Source: DMER64 sp964542305
Lineage (GTDB): Bacteria > Bacteroidota > Bacteroidia > Bacteroidales > UBA932
NCBI GenBank assembly: GCA_964542305.1
Contig: CAZITX010000009.1
Span: 1 to 64,000 of the forward strand
DNA length: 64,000 nucleotides
Direction of reading: 5' to 3'
Shown here: in pieces, positions 9,714 through 18,858 of the stretch
Position numbering within the stretch: the stretch's first letter is position 1
Layout: each line of letters opens with the position of its first letter
Position numbers and translations under genes: made by a program
The notes under the pieces: model-generated
What the model saw: only the letters and a program-made list of their open reading frames with translations
Told to the model about the DNA's origin: nothing
The model's database searches: none

Positions 9714-10943
9714 ATGAAAAAACAACTCTTGGTATTTATACTGTTTTTTTCTTTTTCATTCAGTACTTACACAATCTATGCCCAGAAGTTTCAGAATATG
9801 GCCCCCGTTCCTCCCATGGGATGGAACTCGTGGAACCGTTTTGGTTGTAATGTGAATGAAAAAATGCTGAAAGAAACGGCTGATATGCTCGTAGAAACAG
9901 GAATGCGGGATGCCGGTTACACATACCTGGTCATAGATGATTGCTGGCACGGAGAAAGAGACTCCCTGGGATTCGTTCAGGAACATCCGGACCTGTTCCC
10001 TTCAGGAATGAAAGCTCTGGCCGAATACATTCATGCACGAGAACTGAAATTCGGCATTTATTCATCTGCCGGGTTTAAAACTTGTGCGGGAAGGCCTGCC
10101 AGCCGGGGTCGCGAATACCAGGATGCCATGGTCTATGCCTCCTGGGATGTGGATTATTTGAAATACGACTGGTGCGGTACAGAGGGACTGTGTGCTTACG
10201 GAGCTTACATGACCATGCGCGACGCCCTGTACGAAGCCGGCCGGCCCGTAGTTTTCAGTTTGTGTGAATGGGGAAGCAATAAACCGTGGCTTTGGGGTGC
10301 GGAAATGGGACACCTTTGGAGAACTACCGGGGATATATGTGCCATTTTCGACGGATTGGAGGACCACGGCACCTATAAAACATTGGGGGTTTTGCAGATT
10401 CTTGACCTGCAGGACACACTCCGCACCTATGCAGGCCCGGACGGATGGAACGATCCCGATATGCTCCAGGTGGGCAACGGGATGACTGTGGGAGAAGACA
10501 GGGCACATTTCACCATGTGGTGTATACTCTCTGCTCCCTTGATGGCAGGCAACGACCTTAGGAACATGAACCCGGAAACAATTGAAATACTGATGAACAG
10601 GGAAGCTATTGCCATAGACCAGGATCCATTGGGCATACAAGGATTTCCTTTTAAAAAAGAAGGGAGTCTTCACACCTGGCTGAAACCTTTGTCGGAAGGC
10701 AGGTGGGCCGTATGTTTCCTGAACCGCGGCACACAGGATATTTCGCTCAGCATTGACTGGAAACAATTTACTGTTAAAGATGAACTCAGCGGACAGCAAC
10801 TGGACACTAAGAAAAATGTATATTCAGTAAGGGATATATGGGCAAAGGAAGACCTGGGAACTACCGGCAAAAAGGATCTCAATGCCCTGCTGCCCGGACA
10901 CGATGTTATTTGCGTTGTTCTCACGCCTGTTAACGCATTATAA
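9714..10943 (+). CDS. GH27 alpha-galactosidase
   Basis: The enzyme removes alpha-1,6-galactose side chains, as on galactomannan or galactoglucomannan. It is 409 residues with a signal peptidase I leader (cleavage after about residue 23, IYAQ). The family start motif PPMGWNSWN is at about 33-41. The nucleophile Asp152 lies in YLKYDWCG, and the acid/base is Asp207 in the WRTTGD segment that corresponds to human alpha-galactosidase A Arg227-Asp231. GGWNDPDM-like and NQDPLG-like segments follow, then a short C-terminal beta domain. It is probably periplasmic. It lies 8 nt after the GH5 gene and 2 nt before the symporter gene. Confidence 0.95.
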   Translation: MKKQLLVFILFFSFSFSTYTIYAQKFQNMAPVPPMGWNSWNRFGCNVNEKMLKETADMLVETGMRDAGYTYLVIDDCWHGERDSLGFVQEHPDLFPSGMKALAEYIHARELKFGIYSSAGFKTCAGRPASRGREYQDAMVYASWDVDYLKYDWCGTEGLCAYGAYMTMRDALYEAGRPVVFSLCEWGSNKPWLWGAEMGHLWRTTGDICAIFDGLEDHGTYKTLGVLQILDLQDTLRTYAGPDGWNDPDMLQVGNGMTVGEDRAHFTMWCILSAPLMAGNDLRNMNPETIEILMNREAIAIDQDPLGIQGFPFKKEGSLHTWLKPLSEGRWAVCFLNRGTQDISLSIDWKQFTVKDELSGQQLDTKKNVYSVRDIWAKEDLGTTGKKDLNALLPGHDVICVVLTPVNAL

Positions 10944-10945
10944 GC

Positions 10946-12346
10946 ATGGAAAAGATCACTTTCAGGGAAAAACTGGGGTACGGTTTCGGAGACATGGCAT
11001 CCAGCATGTTCTGGAAAATATTCGGGATGTACCTCCTGTTTTTTTACACCAAGGTGTTTGGCATTTCCCCTGCCGCAGCCGGTACCATGTTTCTTCTAAC
11101 ACGTATCTGGGATGCAGTGAATGATCCCATCATGGGCTTGATATCTGACAGAACACAAACCCGATGGGGAAAATACCGTCCTTATCTTTTGTGGGGAGGC
11201 ATTCCTTTTGCCCTCATTGGCGTATTGACCTTTTTCACTCCCGACTGGGGTGAAAATGCCAAACTTGCCTATGCGTACTTCACCTATACCCTGATGATGA
11301 TGATCTATACGGTTGTTAATGTACCCTATGCATCATTGTTGGGGGTAATGTCGCCTCTTCCCAAAGACAGGAATACACTTTCGTCTTACCGGATGTTCTT
11401 TGCCTACGTGGGAAGTTTCATCACGTTTATGATCCTGCAACCTTTGGTAGATGCATTCAGCAGCCGCGGATCAACAGGGGAACAGATATCCATGGAACCG
11501 GGTGCCTGGACAGCAGCCGTTGCCGTAATCGGTGCCATATGCGCTCTGCTGTTTTTCCTGTGTTTCCGCTTTACAAAAGAACGGGTAAAAGCAGCCGATG
11601 AAAGCAGTAACAAGGCTTCTGTAGGAACGGATCTGAAACGTCTTTTTACCAACAGGCCCTGGTGGATCCTGCTGGCCTCGGGAATTTCGGCGTTGTTATT
11701 CAATTCCATCCGTGACGGCGTGGCATTGTTTTATTTTACCGATTACGTTACCTCCACGTTCAGAACGGCAGCTTTCGGCTGGACTGTCGGAACCATCTAT
11801 CTGTTGGTGGGACAAGCTTCCAATATGATAGGAGTCGCCCTGGCTGCACCGGTAGCCAATAGGATCGGCAAAAAGAAAACGTACCTGGGAGCTATGATTC
11901 TGGCTGCCTTGCTGAGTTGTTTCTTCTTCATGCTCAAGTCGGACCAAATCATGCTGATCATGATATTCCAGGTAGTGATCAGTGCCTGTGCCGGGATCAT
12001 ATTCCCGTTGCTCTGGAGCATGTATGCCGATATTGTGGATTACCAGGAACTGAAAACAGGAAGAAGGGCTACCGGACTGATCCTCAGCTCATCTTCCATG
12101 TCGCAGAAATTCGGATGGGCAGTAGGTGGTGCCATTACAGGCTGGTTGCTGGCCGCGTTCGGCTATGATGCAGACCTTGCCGTTCAAAGCCAGAATGCTA
12201 TACACGGTGTACGTCTGATGATGAGTTTTCTGCCTGCCATAGGATGTGTACTGGCCATCATTGCCATTGCTTTGTACCCTCTTGGAGAAAAAAAAGTACT
12301 GGATATCACTGCGCAATTGAATAAAAGAAGAGCTGCGAATGGATAA
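10946..12346 (+). CDS. GPH-family (MelB-like) sugar:cation symporter
   Basis: This is a 466-residue inner-membrane protein with about 12 predicted helices from the glycoside-pentoside-hexuronide:cation symporter family. The N-terminal LGYGFGDMASSMFW and the loop WDAVNDPIMG followed by DRTQTRWGKYRPY are hallmark GPH sequences. It most likely imports the oligosaccharides (probably mannobiose or a similar disaccharide) released by the GH5 and GH27 enzymes. Its stop overlaps the start of the 2-epimerase gene by 8 nt, which strongly links transport to that enzyme. No SusC/SusD outer-membrane pair is present nearby. Confidence 0.92.
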   Translation: MEKITFREKLGYGFGDMASSMFWKIFGMYLLFFYTKVFGISPAAAGTMFLLTRIWDAVNDPIMGLISDRTQTRWGKYRPYLLWGGIPFALIGVLTFFTPDWGENAKLAYAYFTYTLMMMIYTVVNVPYASLLGVMSPLPKDRNTLSSYRMFFAYVGSFITFMILQPLVDAFSSRGSTGEQISMEPGAWTAAVAVIGAICALLFFLCFRFTKERVKAADESSNKASVGTDLKRLFTNRPWWILLASGISALLFNSIRDGVALFYFTDYVTSTFRTAAFGWTVGTIYLLVGQASNMIGVALAAPVANRIGKKKTYLGAMILAALLSCFFFMLKSDQIMLIMIFQVVISACAGIIFPLLWSMYADIVDYQELKTGRRATGLILSSSSMSQKFGWAVGGAITGWLLAAFGYDADLAVQSQNAIHGVRLMMSFLPAIGCVLAIIAIALYPLGEKKVLDITAQLNKRRAANG

Positions 12347-13544
12347 TCAGACTACAATAGACAATTTTCGCGGGGAACTTCACGATGAACTGACAGGCAA
12401 CATCCTTCCGTACTGGATGAAACTCCGTGACACCGGTTTTGGAGGCTATTACGGCCGGGTGACAGGTAAGGAAGAACTTGTCAGAGATGCCCCTAAAGGA
12501 GCTGTTCTTCAATCCAGAATATTATGGACTTTTTCAGCGGCAGCGCGCATACTCAGAAATAAAGAGTATCTGGCTTATGCTGCTTACGCTAAAGATTTCC
12601 TTTTGGGGAAAATGTACGACAAAGAGTACGGAGGAATTTTCTGGAGCGTTGATCATAAAGGAAATATTGAAGATCCCAGGAAACAGTTTTATGCACTTGG
12701 ATTTGCTCTTTACGGATTGAGCGAATACCACAGGGCAACCGGTGATCCCGTTGCCCTGGAGAAGGCGATTACCCTTTTCAATGATATTGAAACCCATTCT
12801 TATGATAAGATCTACGGAGGATACCTGGAGGCAGCCGCCAGGGATTGGAGTGAGATCCGCGATTTGCGTCTTTCAGCAAAAGATGCCAACGAGAAAAAAA
12901 CCATGAACACGCATTTGCATATCCTGGAACCGTATACCAATTTGTTCAGGGTATGGAAAGATCCGCGGCTGGAACAGGCTTTGGCAAGTCTGGCAGAAGT
13001 ATTCCTGGACAAAATTGTCAATCCCAAGACGCATCACCTATCTTTATTCTTTGACGAGGAATACCACGTAAAAGGATCGGGCCTGTCTTACGGACATGAT
13101 ATTGAGGCATCCTGGTTGCTGATGGAAGCGGCAAGGGAACTGGCAGATTATAAGCCCGGAATTTACGGGGCCTTGTTGAGCCGGGTCACCGAAAATAGCA
13201 AAAACATCGCGTACGCGGCTCTGAAAGGATTGCAACCCGACGGTAGCCTTATATATGAAGTAGAATCCAGCGGTCGGATAGACAAAACCAGACATTGGTG
13301 GGTACAGGCAGAAACGGTTGTGGGACTGTATTATTTATACGCATGGCATAAAGTACCTCATGCCATGGATATGGCCATCAATTGCTGGAACTACATTAAA
13401 GAAAACATCCGGGACAACCGGAACGGGGAATGGTTCTGGAGTCCCGGAAATACGGTTGATGATAAAGCCGGCTTCTGGAAATGCCCTTACCACAATTCCA
13501 GAATGTGTCTTGAAATCATAGAGCACAGTCGTCAACTGCCTTAA
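12339..13544 (+). CDS. cellobiose/mannobiose 2-epimerase (AGE family)
   Basis: This cytosolic epimerase of the N-acylglucosamine 2-epimerase superfamily inverts C2 of the reducing-end sugar of beta-1,4-disaccharides. Mannobiose becomes mannosyl-glucose, or cellobiose becomes glucosyl-mannose. It is 401 residues with an (alpha/alpha)6 barrel. The family motifs GHDIEASWLL (near 248) and RHWWVQAE (near 315) supply the catalytic histidines. In known Bacteroidales mannan catabolism, mannobiose 2-epimerase hands mannosyl-glucose to a GH130 phosphorylase, but no GH130 gene lies in this window. The start overlaps the symporter stop (ATGGATAA), and the 3' end overlaps the convergent peptidase gene by 29 nt. 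Confidence 0.9.
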   Translation: MDNQTTIDNFRGELHDELTGNILPYWMKLRDTGFGGYYGRVTGKEELVRDAPKGAVLQSRILWTFSAAARILRNKEYLAYAAYAKDFLLGKMYDKEYGGIFWSVDHKGNIEDPRKQFYALGFALYGLSEYHRATGDPVALEKAITLFNDIETHSYDKIYGGYLEAAARDWSEIRDLRLSAKDANEKKTMNTHLHILEPYTNLFRVWKDPRLEQALASLAEVFLDKIVNPKTHHLSLFFDEEYHVKGSGLSYGHDIEASWLLMEAARELADYKPGIYGALLSRVTENSKNIAYAALKGLQPDGSLIYEVESSGRIDKTRHWWVQAETVVGLYYLYAWHKVPHAMDMAINCWNYIKENIRDNRNGEWFWSPGNTVDDKAGFWKCPYHNSRMCLEIIEHSRQLP

Positions 13545-15555
13545 GCAGCGGATCTGTACTTACGCGCGATCCCACAGCCTGTTCCATCCACAATTGGGGA
13601 ACCAGGTTGCCCAGTGTAAACATACGTTTAATCTCTCCTGCAAGCGTTTTCCCGTTTTTGTTCAGGTTTTCGTTGAAATACGCTTCCAGCTGGAATTCAA
13701 TGATATGCCCGAAAGGATAATTAGGCAGGTACATAGGACTGTTGATCATGTGCGAGTATATCCCCAGCAACGGGCAGTCAGGCTGCCCGAACACGGGCTC
13801 ATAGTAACGGTTCCAGACCATTCGTGCTTTATCATTCACGACCTGTTTCAGCATTTGGGCATCTGCTCCCGGATTCTCGTACAACCATTGCCAGACGTAC
13901 ATATCAACAAGGGCAACCCCCATGATCTCGTAACAGCCCCAGAAAATATCCAGTACCGTATTGTCGTCCATCTTCTGTTCAGGATAACCCAGCAACTGCA
14001 GATCTCTTTTCTGAAAAATAAAAGCCAATGCTTCTGTGAACGCCGTATTGGGAACGCCGTTGAGCATGTAGTGATCTACATCGTACAGGCTCAAGGTTTG
14101 TTCCACATTGTGCCCGAATTCATGTACCGCGATGTTGTATCCTTTGTAATCCATGCCGTTCGGACCGATCCGGGTTCTCAGACGGGAAGGTTCCCAGCGT
14201 CCTACGGCACCCCAGGCATGACCGGAACCCCTGGCCGGCTCTACCACAATCCGTGAAGTGATCGTCTGTGCTTCCCGGCCGTCAAAGCCCATAACCTGCA
14301 ACATGCGAGGCATATCGGCCCTGAAGGCATCCGGATGGGGGTATCTTTTCCTGGTCAGTGCAGTAAGCTCATCTTCAGGAATTGAGGTACGGCTTTTAAA
14401 CCCGTCGTACCAGATATCGTAGGGTTGCAGTTCCCTGCCCAAACGTTTTTCAATATGAGCCGCCACTTTTTTGACCTGTTCTGAAGATATCAGGTTTACA
14501 AACAGATCTTCTATCTCGCGGGCAGAGACCTCCATGGAACCTTCAAAATTTCTGACTATAGCCGTAGGCATGTTCGGATGGTAAGGATCCATTTGTTTTT
14601 CAACAGTATACGTTGCCAGCAAGTGTTCGTAGCGAACCGCACCTTCCCCGGCCGCCTCTACGACCTGACCGTCTTTATATACCGTATTTGAAAACGGTTT
14701 CCAGTCGTATCCGGGATTGTTTATTACACAGGCAGGTATCGTCTGGCAAACAATGTGTTCCATAACCTTCTGTATCATCTGCTGTTTTTCTAAGGCATCG
14801 GGAAGCGCAGCATAATTGGATTTTATCTCATCCCGCAGGTTCCAGTGAGATAACAAAACCATATCCTCCGGGAAAAGGCGTCTTCCGTCTTCTGTAAGCA
14901 GGTGCCCCATCATAATATTGTAAGAGGCAATATAGTTCTCCGCATTACCAGAAACCCGTGCCATTTCCTGGTTCAAACCGGAAGGAGTCCTGTGGGTGAA
15001 CAGATCTCCCAACCTGGCATAGGCCCATTGTTGTCTGCTCCATTCGTGTCCCAGGGTATCTTTTTCCTCCAGGTTGAAATTCGGGAAATTCAGGACACAA
15101 ATAAAAGCGACCTTGTTGGCATACATATCTTCCATAAAATGAGCCGAAGGGCCGTAATTCCCCATGATAAGATCTATCTGGGTAAGATCATCTCCCTGTA
15201 AGTGAACAGGTTTCTTGAGCACCACACTCAATTGGTTTGCTGTTCCGAAAATGTTTTCAAAGGCAACAGACAATTTATTAAAAAGGACTTCCCTGGATGG
15301 CTCATCCTTACAATAATTCTCCAGGCAGAATTCAATAAAGTCATCCTGACTGCCGTCCGGTTCCCTCCATAAGGCAGCCGCCTGGCGGACACCACGTTCA
15401 GCCAGGGGAGCCAATGCGTCCTGTGAAGTCTCCCCAAGGCGGGCAATAACGGTCTGAACGGTTTGTTCTCTGATATTTGACATATCTGTTGTTGTTTTTG
15501 CCGTACTGCACCCCGTCAGTACGGTCAATAGCATGATAAAAATTTTGTTTTTCAT
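13516..15555 (-). CDS. M3-like zinc metallopeptidase, lipoprotein
   Basis: The protein is about 679 residues and I do not recognise a named family member. It has a clear gluzincin zinc site, HEFGH at about residues 478-482, with a candidate third ligand Glu508 in FTEALAF about 26 residues on. This spacing and the long helical flanks resemble M3-type oligopeptidases, though family membership is inference. The chosen start, ATG 15555, forms an ATGA junction with the upstream methyltransferase stop and gives a lipoprotein signal (LLTVLTGC, Cys16). A start five codons earlier is less likely. It probably cleaves peptides in the periplasm or at the surface, fitting its place in an operon with DPP-IV. 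Confidence 0.75.
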   Translation of the reverse strand: MKNKIFIMLLTVLTGCSTAKTTTDMSNIREQTVQTVIARLGETSQDALAPLAERGVRQAAALWREPDGSQDDFIEFCLENYCKDEPSREVLFNKLSVAFENIFGTANQLSVVLKKPVHLQGDDLTQIDLIMGNYGPSAHFMEDMYANKVAFICVLNFPNFNLEEKDTLGHEWSRQQWAYARLGDLFTHRTPSGLNQEMARVSGNAENYIASYNIMMGHLLTEDGRRLFPEDMVLLSHWNLRDEIKSNYAALPDALEKQQMIQKVMEHIVCQTIPACVINNPGYDWKPFSNTVYKDGQVVEAAGEGAVRYEHLLATYTVEKQMDPYHPNMPTAIVRNFEGSMEVSAREIEDLFVNLISSEQVKKVAAHIEKRLGRELQPYDIWYDGFKSRTSIPEDELTALTRKRYPHPDAFRADMPRMLQVMGFDGREAQTITSRIVVEPARGSGHAWGAVGRWEPSRLRTRIGPNGMDYKGYNIAVHEFGHNVEQTLSLYDVDHYMLNGVPNTAFTEALAFIFQKRDLQLLGYPEQKMDDNTVLDIFWGCYEIMGVALVDMYVWQWLYENPGADAQMLKQVVNDKARMVWNRYYEPVFGQPDCPLLGIYSHMINSPMYLPNYPFGHIIEFQLEAYFNENLNKNGKTLAGEIKRMFTLGNLVPQLWMEQAVGSRVSTDPLLKAVDDCAL

Positions 15556-16769
15556 ATAGTTTCCTCCCATTTTATTGCATGAATAAGTATACGTATATCT
15601 TTTCTGTTTTTACGCACCGTGGTAGCAAACAAGTATGCGCTCCCACCCTCGGCAATATTTGTTTTTTTTCTAATCTGCTCCACGGTCAAGGGAAAATTGC
15701 GCACAGATATGTTGGCTTTGGGAAATCTCTGTTTTAAATGCCTTATATTGAAAGATGAAAAAGGAATCACTTCCCGTATTCTGAATCTTCGACCGGGAAA
15801 TGCGGCTGCCGGCCGGTCAGAAAAATAAAGGTGACTGTTCCTGTGTATTTTTTTTAACCCGTATCTTACTGCAATCAAAGCAAAAGCCCCCGCTTTCATG
15901 ACCGACACGTCCGGTTCGTATAAAAAATCTCCTTCCTTAATAACCGGATCGTCATCCCCTTTTTCGATTAAAGAGACTGCATGGATTTCCTCACTTCTGT
16001 AAAATGAGAAGCCGGACGTACATACGATCAACGGTTCACCGGGTATCCTTTCCCGTGATTTCACCAGGAACAATAGTTCTTTACATTCATTTCCCATGGA
16101 TACCACGTGCACTTCAGATGTTCCGGGCAATAATGCCAATGTCCGGGAAATGTCTGTCATAGGGGACACTTTAACCAGCATAGCTCTGTTTCGTTTCAAT
16201 ATCTCATTTTGCAAAAGGGTAATATCGGGACTGTATTGTTCCGGAGCGTAAAGCCTTTTACCTGTGGCATCCCTTCGTGAGGGATCGGCATACACAAGCG
16301 CGGCTTCAGGAATCTCAGGCATGTTTTTCCATAAATTTTCTGCCTGCGAATGAATCACGCGTATGCGATCTCCTGCTCCCAATACCCTGAAATTATATTC
16401 CGCAGCCCTGCATAAGGCAACATCCTGTTCTGCATAAATCACATGGTCCGAGCTTTTTGAAAAATAAAAAGCATCCACACCCAATCCGCCGGTAATATCC
16501 AGAACCGGGTCGTCCGGATTGACAAATCGATTTTTATAAGAGGCCGTAAATGCCGAGGAGCATTGTTCGGCAGCCTTTAAAGACGGGATAAACACCTGCA
16601 GACATGCAAACCATTCCGGAACCTTGTCACGGATTTTTCGCAATCCTTCAATTTGCCGGACACATTTTGGAACGTTCTTACCGGGATATTTGCTTGCCGA
16701 AAGCAGCAATGCGTGTACATCGTCTTCAAGATGTTCCCTTACAAACGCTATTTCCCCGGCAGTGAGCAT
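15552..16769 (-). CDS. class I SAM-dependent methyltransferase, PG_1098/THUMP-like family
   Basis: The protein is about 405 residues. Its middle holds a Rossmann methyltransferase core with the SAM-binding motif LDITGGLGVD and a DPSRR motif (VYADPSRRD), as in Bacteroidota proteins carrying a PG_1098 ferredoxin-like domain and a THUMP-like C-terminus. Those features suggest an RNA-modifying enzyme, but the target is unknown. The frame begins with TTG followed directly by ATG; ATG 16769 is chosen. It lies 3 nt after the DPP-IV stop and overlaps the peptidase start by 4 nt, so it is part of one transcript. Confidence 0.8.
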   Translation of the reverse strand: MLTAGEIAFVREHLEDDVHALLLSASKYPGKNVPKCVRQIEGLRKIRDKVPEWFACLQVFIPSLKAAEQCSSAFTASYKNRFVNPDDPVLDITGGLGVDAFYFSKSSDHVIYAEQDVALCRAAEYNFRVLGAGDRIRVIHSQAENLWKNMPEIPEAALVYADPSRRDATGKRLYAPEQYSPDITLLQNEILKRNRAMLVKVSPMTDISRTLALLPGTSEVHVVSMGNECKELLFLVKSRERIPGEPLIVCTSGFSFYRSEEIHAVSLIEKGDDDPVIKEGDFLYEPDVSVMKAGAFALIAVRYGLKKIHRNSHLYFSDRPAAAFPGRRFRIREVIPFSSFNIRHLKQRFPKANISVRNFPLTVEQIRKKTNIAEGGSAYLFATTVRKNRKDIRILIHAIKWEETI

Positions 16770-16772
16770 CAA

Positions 16773-18848
16773 CTATTCCTCCATAAGATAATGGGTCCAG
16801 AAGGCCAGGTCTTCCTCGGCGGAAAAAGTGCCCTGATACCCCCTGTAACCGTGTCTTTGGCCCGGATACATCATAAAACGGAAATGTTTGTTGGTCTTCA
16901 TCAGTTCATTGACCAGGCGCATGGCATTCTGGAAATGAACGTTATCATCCGACGTGCCGTGTGTGATCATCAACACGGAGGGTCCAAAAGTACCGTATGT
17001 GCCGCATTGTTCCAGTACGGAACCGTTTTTGTATCCTTCCGGATTGTCTTTTGGCGTATCCATAAAACGTTCCGTGTAGTGGGTGTCGTAGAACGTCCAG
17101 TCATATACACCGGCACCGGCAATTCCGTAAGGGAAATAATCTCCTGCCGTGCAAACGGCCAAAGCTGTCATATATCCGCCGTAGCTGTAACCGGTGATGC
17201 CTACTTTCCCGGGATCGGCCTGCCCATTTTCTCTCAGGTAGTCAATCCATAATTTATAATCATGTATTTCCCATTTACCCAGATTTCTGTACATCATATC
17301 AAGGCCTTTTTTACCGCAATGTCCGCTGCCCCGGTGATCCATGGCTATCTGTATAACGCCCTTTTTTGCCCAGTGGTATTTTGAGGCCGGAGAAGTCCAG
17401 CGATCCATAACGCTCCCGTTATCCGGACCTCCGTAAATGCTGACGATCACGGGATATTTTTTACCTTCCTCCATTTCAAGCGGAAAAGTAATAACAGCAG
17501 GAAGGGTAAAACCGTCCTCCGTAGTTATGAAATGCATCCGCGACCGGGGGACGTTACCTTCGTTCAGCAGACGGTCGTAATTCTCTCCTTTAGAATCTCC
17601 CAAAATACGTACGAGTCCTTTTTTCACGCTGAACAAGGCAGCCTGCGTGGGAGTGGACACGTTGGAGAACAAGGCAGTAAAATGTTTATAATCAGGGGAA
17701 AATGAGACATTGGTATAATGATATTCGCCCGAAGTCAAACGACAAATATTCGGTTCTTTTTCGTTTTTACCCGTTTCTATAGGTACTGAATAGACATCGG
17801 ATCGGGTAGAGATCTCCCTGCGTGCAGAAAAAAACAGGTTTTCTCCTTTTGGATCGGTTCCGTGTAGTACTAGACCCCAGTTATTACCGTTTGTAAGCTT
17901 CCGGAAACCGTTTCCGTCAGTTGAACACATGTAGATTTGTTGCCAGGACTCAAAATCCCTTACCATGATCATGCCATTTTCAGTAAAGAGGGGAGCAGCT
18001 ATCCAATCCAGCCACGCCCGCTGTTCTTCGCTGTAGATTACTTTTCCCGTTCCTTTCCCGGGATCAACGGCATACAGTTTTAACCGGTTCTGGTCCCGGT
18101 TCATCCACTGTACCAAAAGGGATTCTCCGTCAGGAGTCCAGAAAGGCTGACCAAAATACTGATCTGCAGCCGGATCGAAATCAGCCCATACGATCTCTGA
18201 ATGATTTTCCAGAGAAACGATACCTATTTTGACCTGAGGATTTGTATCCCCGGACTTTGGATAACGGGTTTCTTCCAGGTAACCGTGCTGTCCATCAGCC
18301 ACGTATATGGGAAACATGGGAACGTTGGTATCGTCACACCGGAAAAAAGCCAGTCGACGGCTGTCAGGAGACCACCAGAAAGAACGGTAATTACTGCTTC
18401 TTCCCAGTATCTCCTCATAATAAACCCATGATGCATAGCCGTTCAATACCGTGGGGCTGCCGTCATAGGTGAACCGTCTATTGTTACCCGTTTTCAATTC
18501 TTTGGCATAAAGATCATTCTCCAAAGTATAGGCAACATACTTCCCGTCCGGGGACAATGTAGGATTTTGTGCTTTTTCATCCAATCCGTAACTGTCGGAT
18601 TTTCCGGACGGCAAGGCAGGGGGTTCCGAAGGAGTTCTCTTTCCGGTAACAATATCCTCGGCAAGATACTTGCTTTGCTGCCGGTCTCCCGAACGCAGCA
18701 GTAAGGTGCGGGCATCTGCCCACGATACAGGCATTTCAAAAGTTTTGACAAGTCCTTCGGGCGGGGTTTCACGTATAACACGCTCCTGAGCTGCAGCCGA
18801 TAGAGTTAGAAGCAAAGAAAAAAACAACGGGATTATTAAACGTTTCAT
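16773..18848 (-). CDS. dipeptidyl peptidase IV (S9B)
   Basis: DPP-IV removes X-Pro and X-Ala dipeptides from peptide N-termini, in Bacteroidota usually in the periplasm. The protein is 691 residues with a signal peptide (cleavage near residue 20, SAAAQ). The beta-propeller carries the S9B amino-terminus-binding pair Glu145-Glu146 in WVYYEEIL. The hydrolase domain has Ser555 in GYSYGGY, Asp634 in HGTSDDNVHFQ and His666 in GQRHGY, so the catalytic set is complete. It follows the helicase gene by 10 nt and precedes the methyltransferase gene by 3 nt. Confidence 0.95.
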   Translation of the reverse strand: MKRLIIPLFFSLLLTLSAAAQERVIRETPPEGLVKTFEMPVSWADARTLLLRSGDRQQSKYLAEDIVTGKRTPSEPPALPSGKSDSYGLDEKAQNPTLSPDGKYVAYTLENDLYAKELKTGNNRRFTYDGSPTVLNGYASWVYYEEILGRSSNYRSFWWSPDSRRLAFFRCDDTNVPMFPIYVADGQHGYLEETRYPKSGDTNPQVKIGIVSLENHSEIVWADFDPAADQYFGQPFWTPDGESLLVQWMNRDQNRLKLYAVDPGKGTGKVIYSEEQRAWLDWIAAPLFTENGMIMVRDFESWQQIYMCSTDGNGFRKLTNGNNWGLVLHGTDPKGENLFFSARREISTRSDVYSVPIETGKNEKEPNICRLTSGEYHYTNVSFSPDYKHFTALFSNVSTPTQAALFSVKKGLVRILGDSKGENYDRLLNEGNVPRSRMHFITTEDGFTLPAVITFPLEMEEGKKYPVIVSIYGGPDNGSVMDRWTSPASKYHWAKKGVIQIAMDHRGSGHCGKKGLDMMYRNLGKWEIHDYKLWIDYLRENGQADPGKVGITGYSYGGYMTALAVCTAGDYFPYGIAGAGVYDWTFYDTHYTERFMDTPKDNPEGYKNGSVLEQCGTYGTFGPSVLMITHGTSDDNVHFQNAMRLVNELMKTNKHFRFMMYPGQRHGYRGYQGTFSAEEDLAFWTHYLMEE

Positions 18849-18858
18849 GGTATGGAAT

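Noticed and set aside
10062..10799. 245-codon open frame antisense to the GH27 gene
   Set aside because: It lies wholly inside a gene with intact catalytic motifs, has no promoter box and encodes a composition typical of antisense frames.
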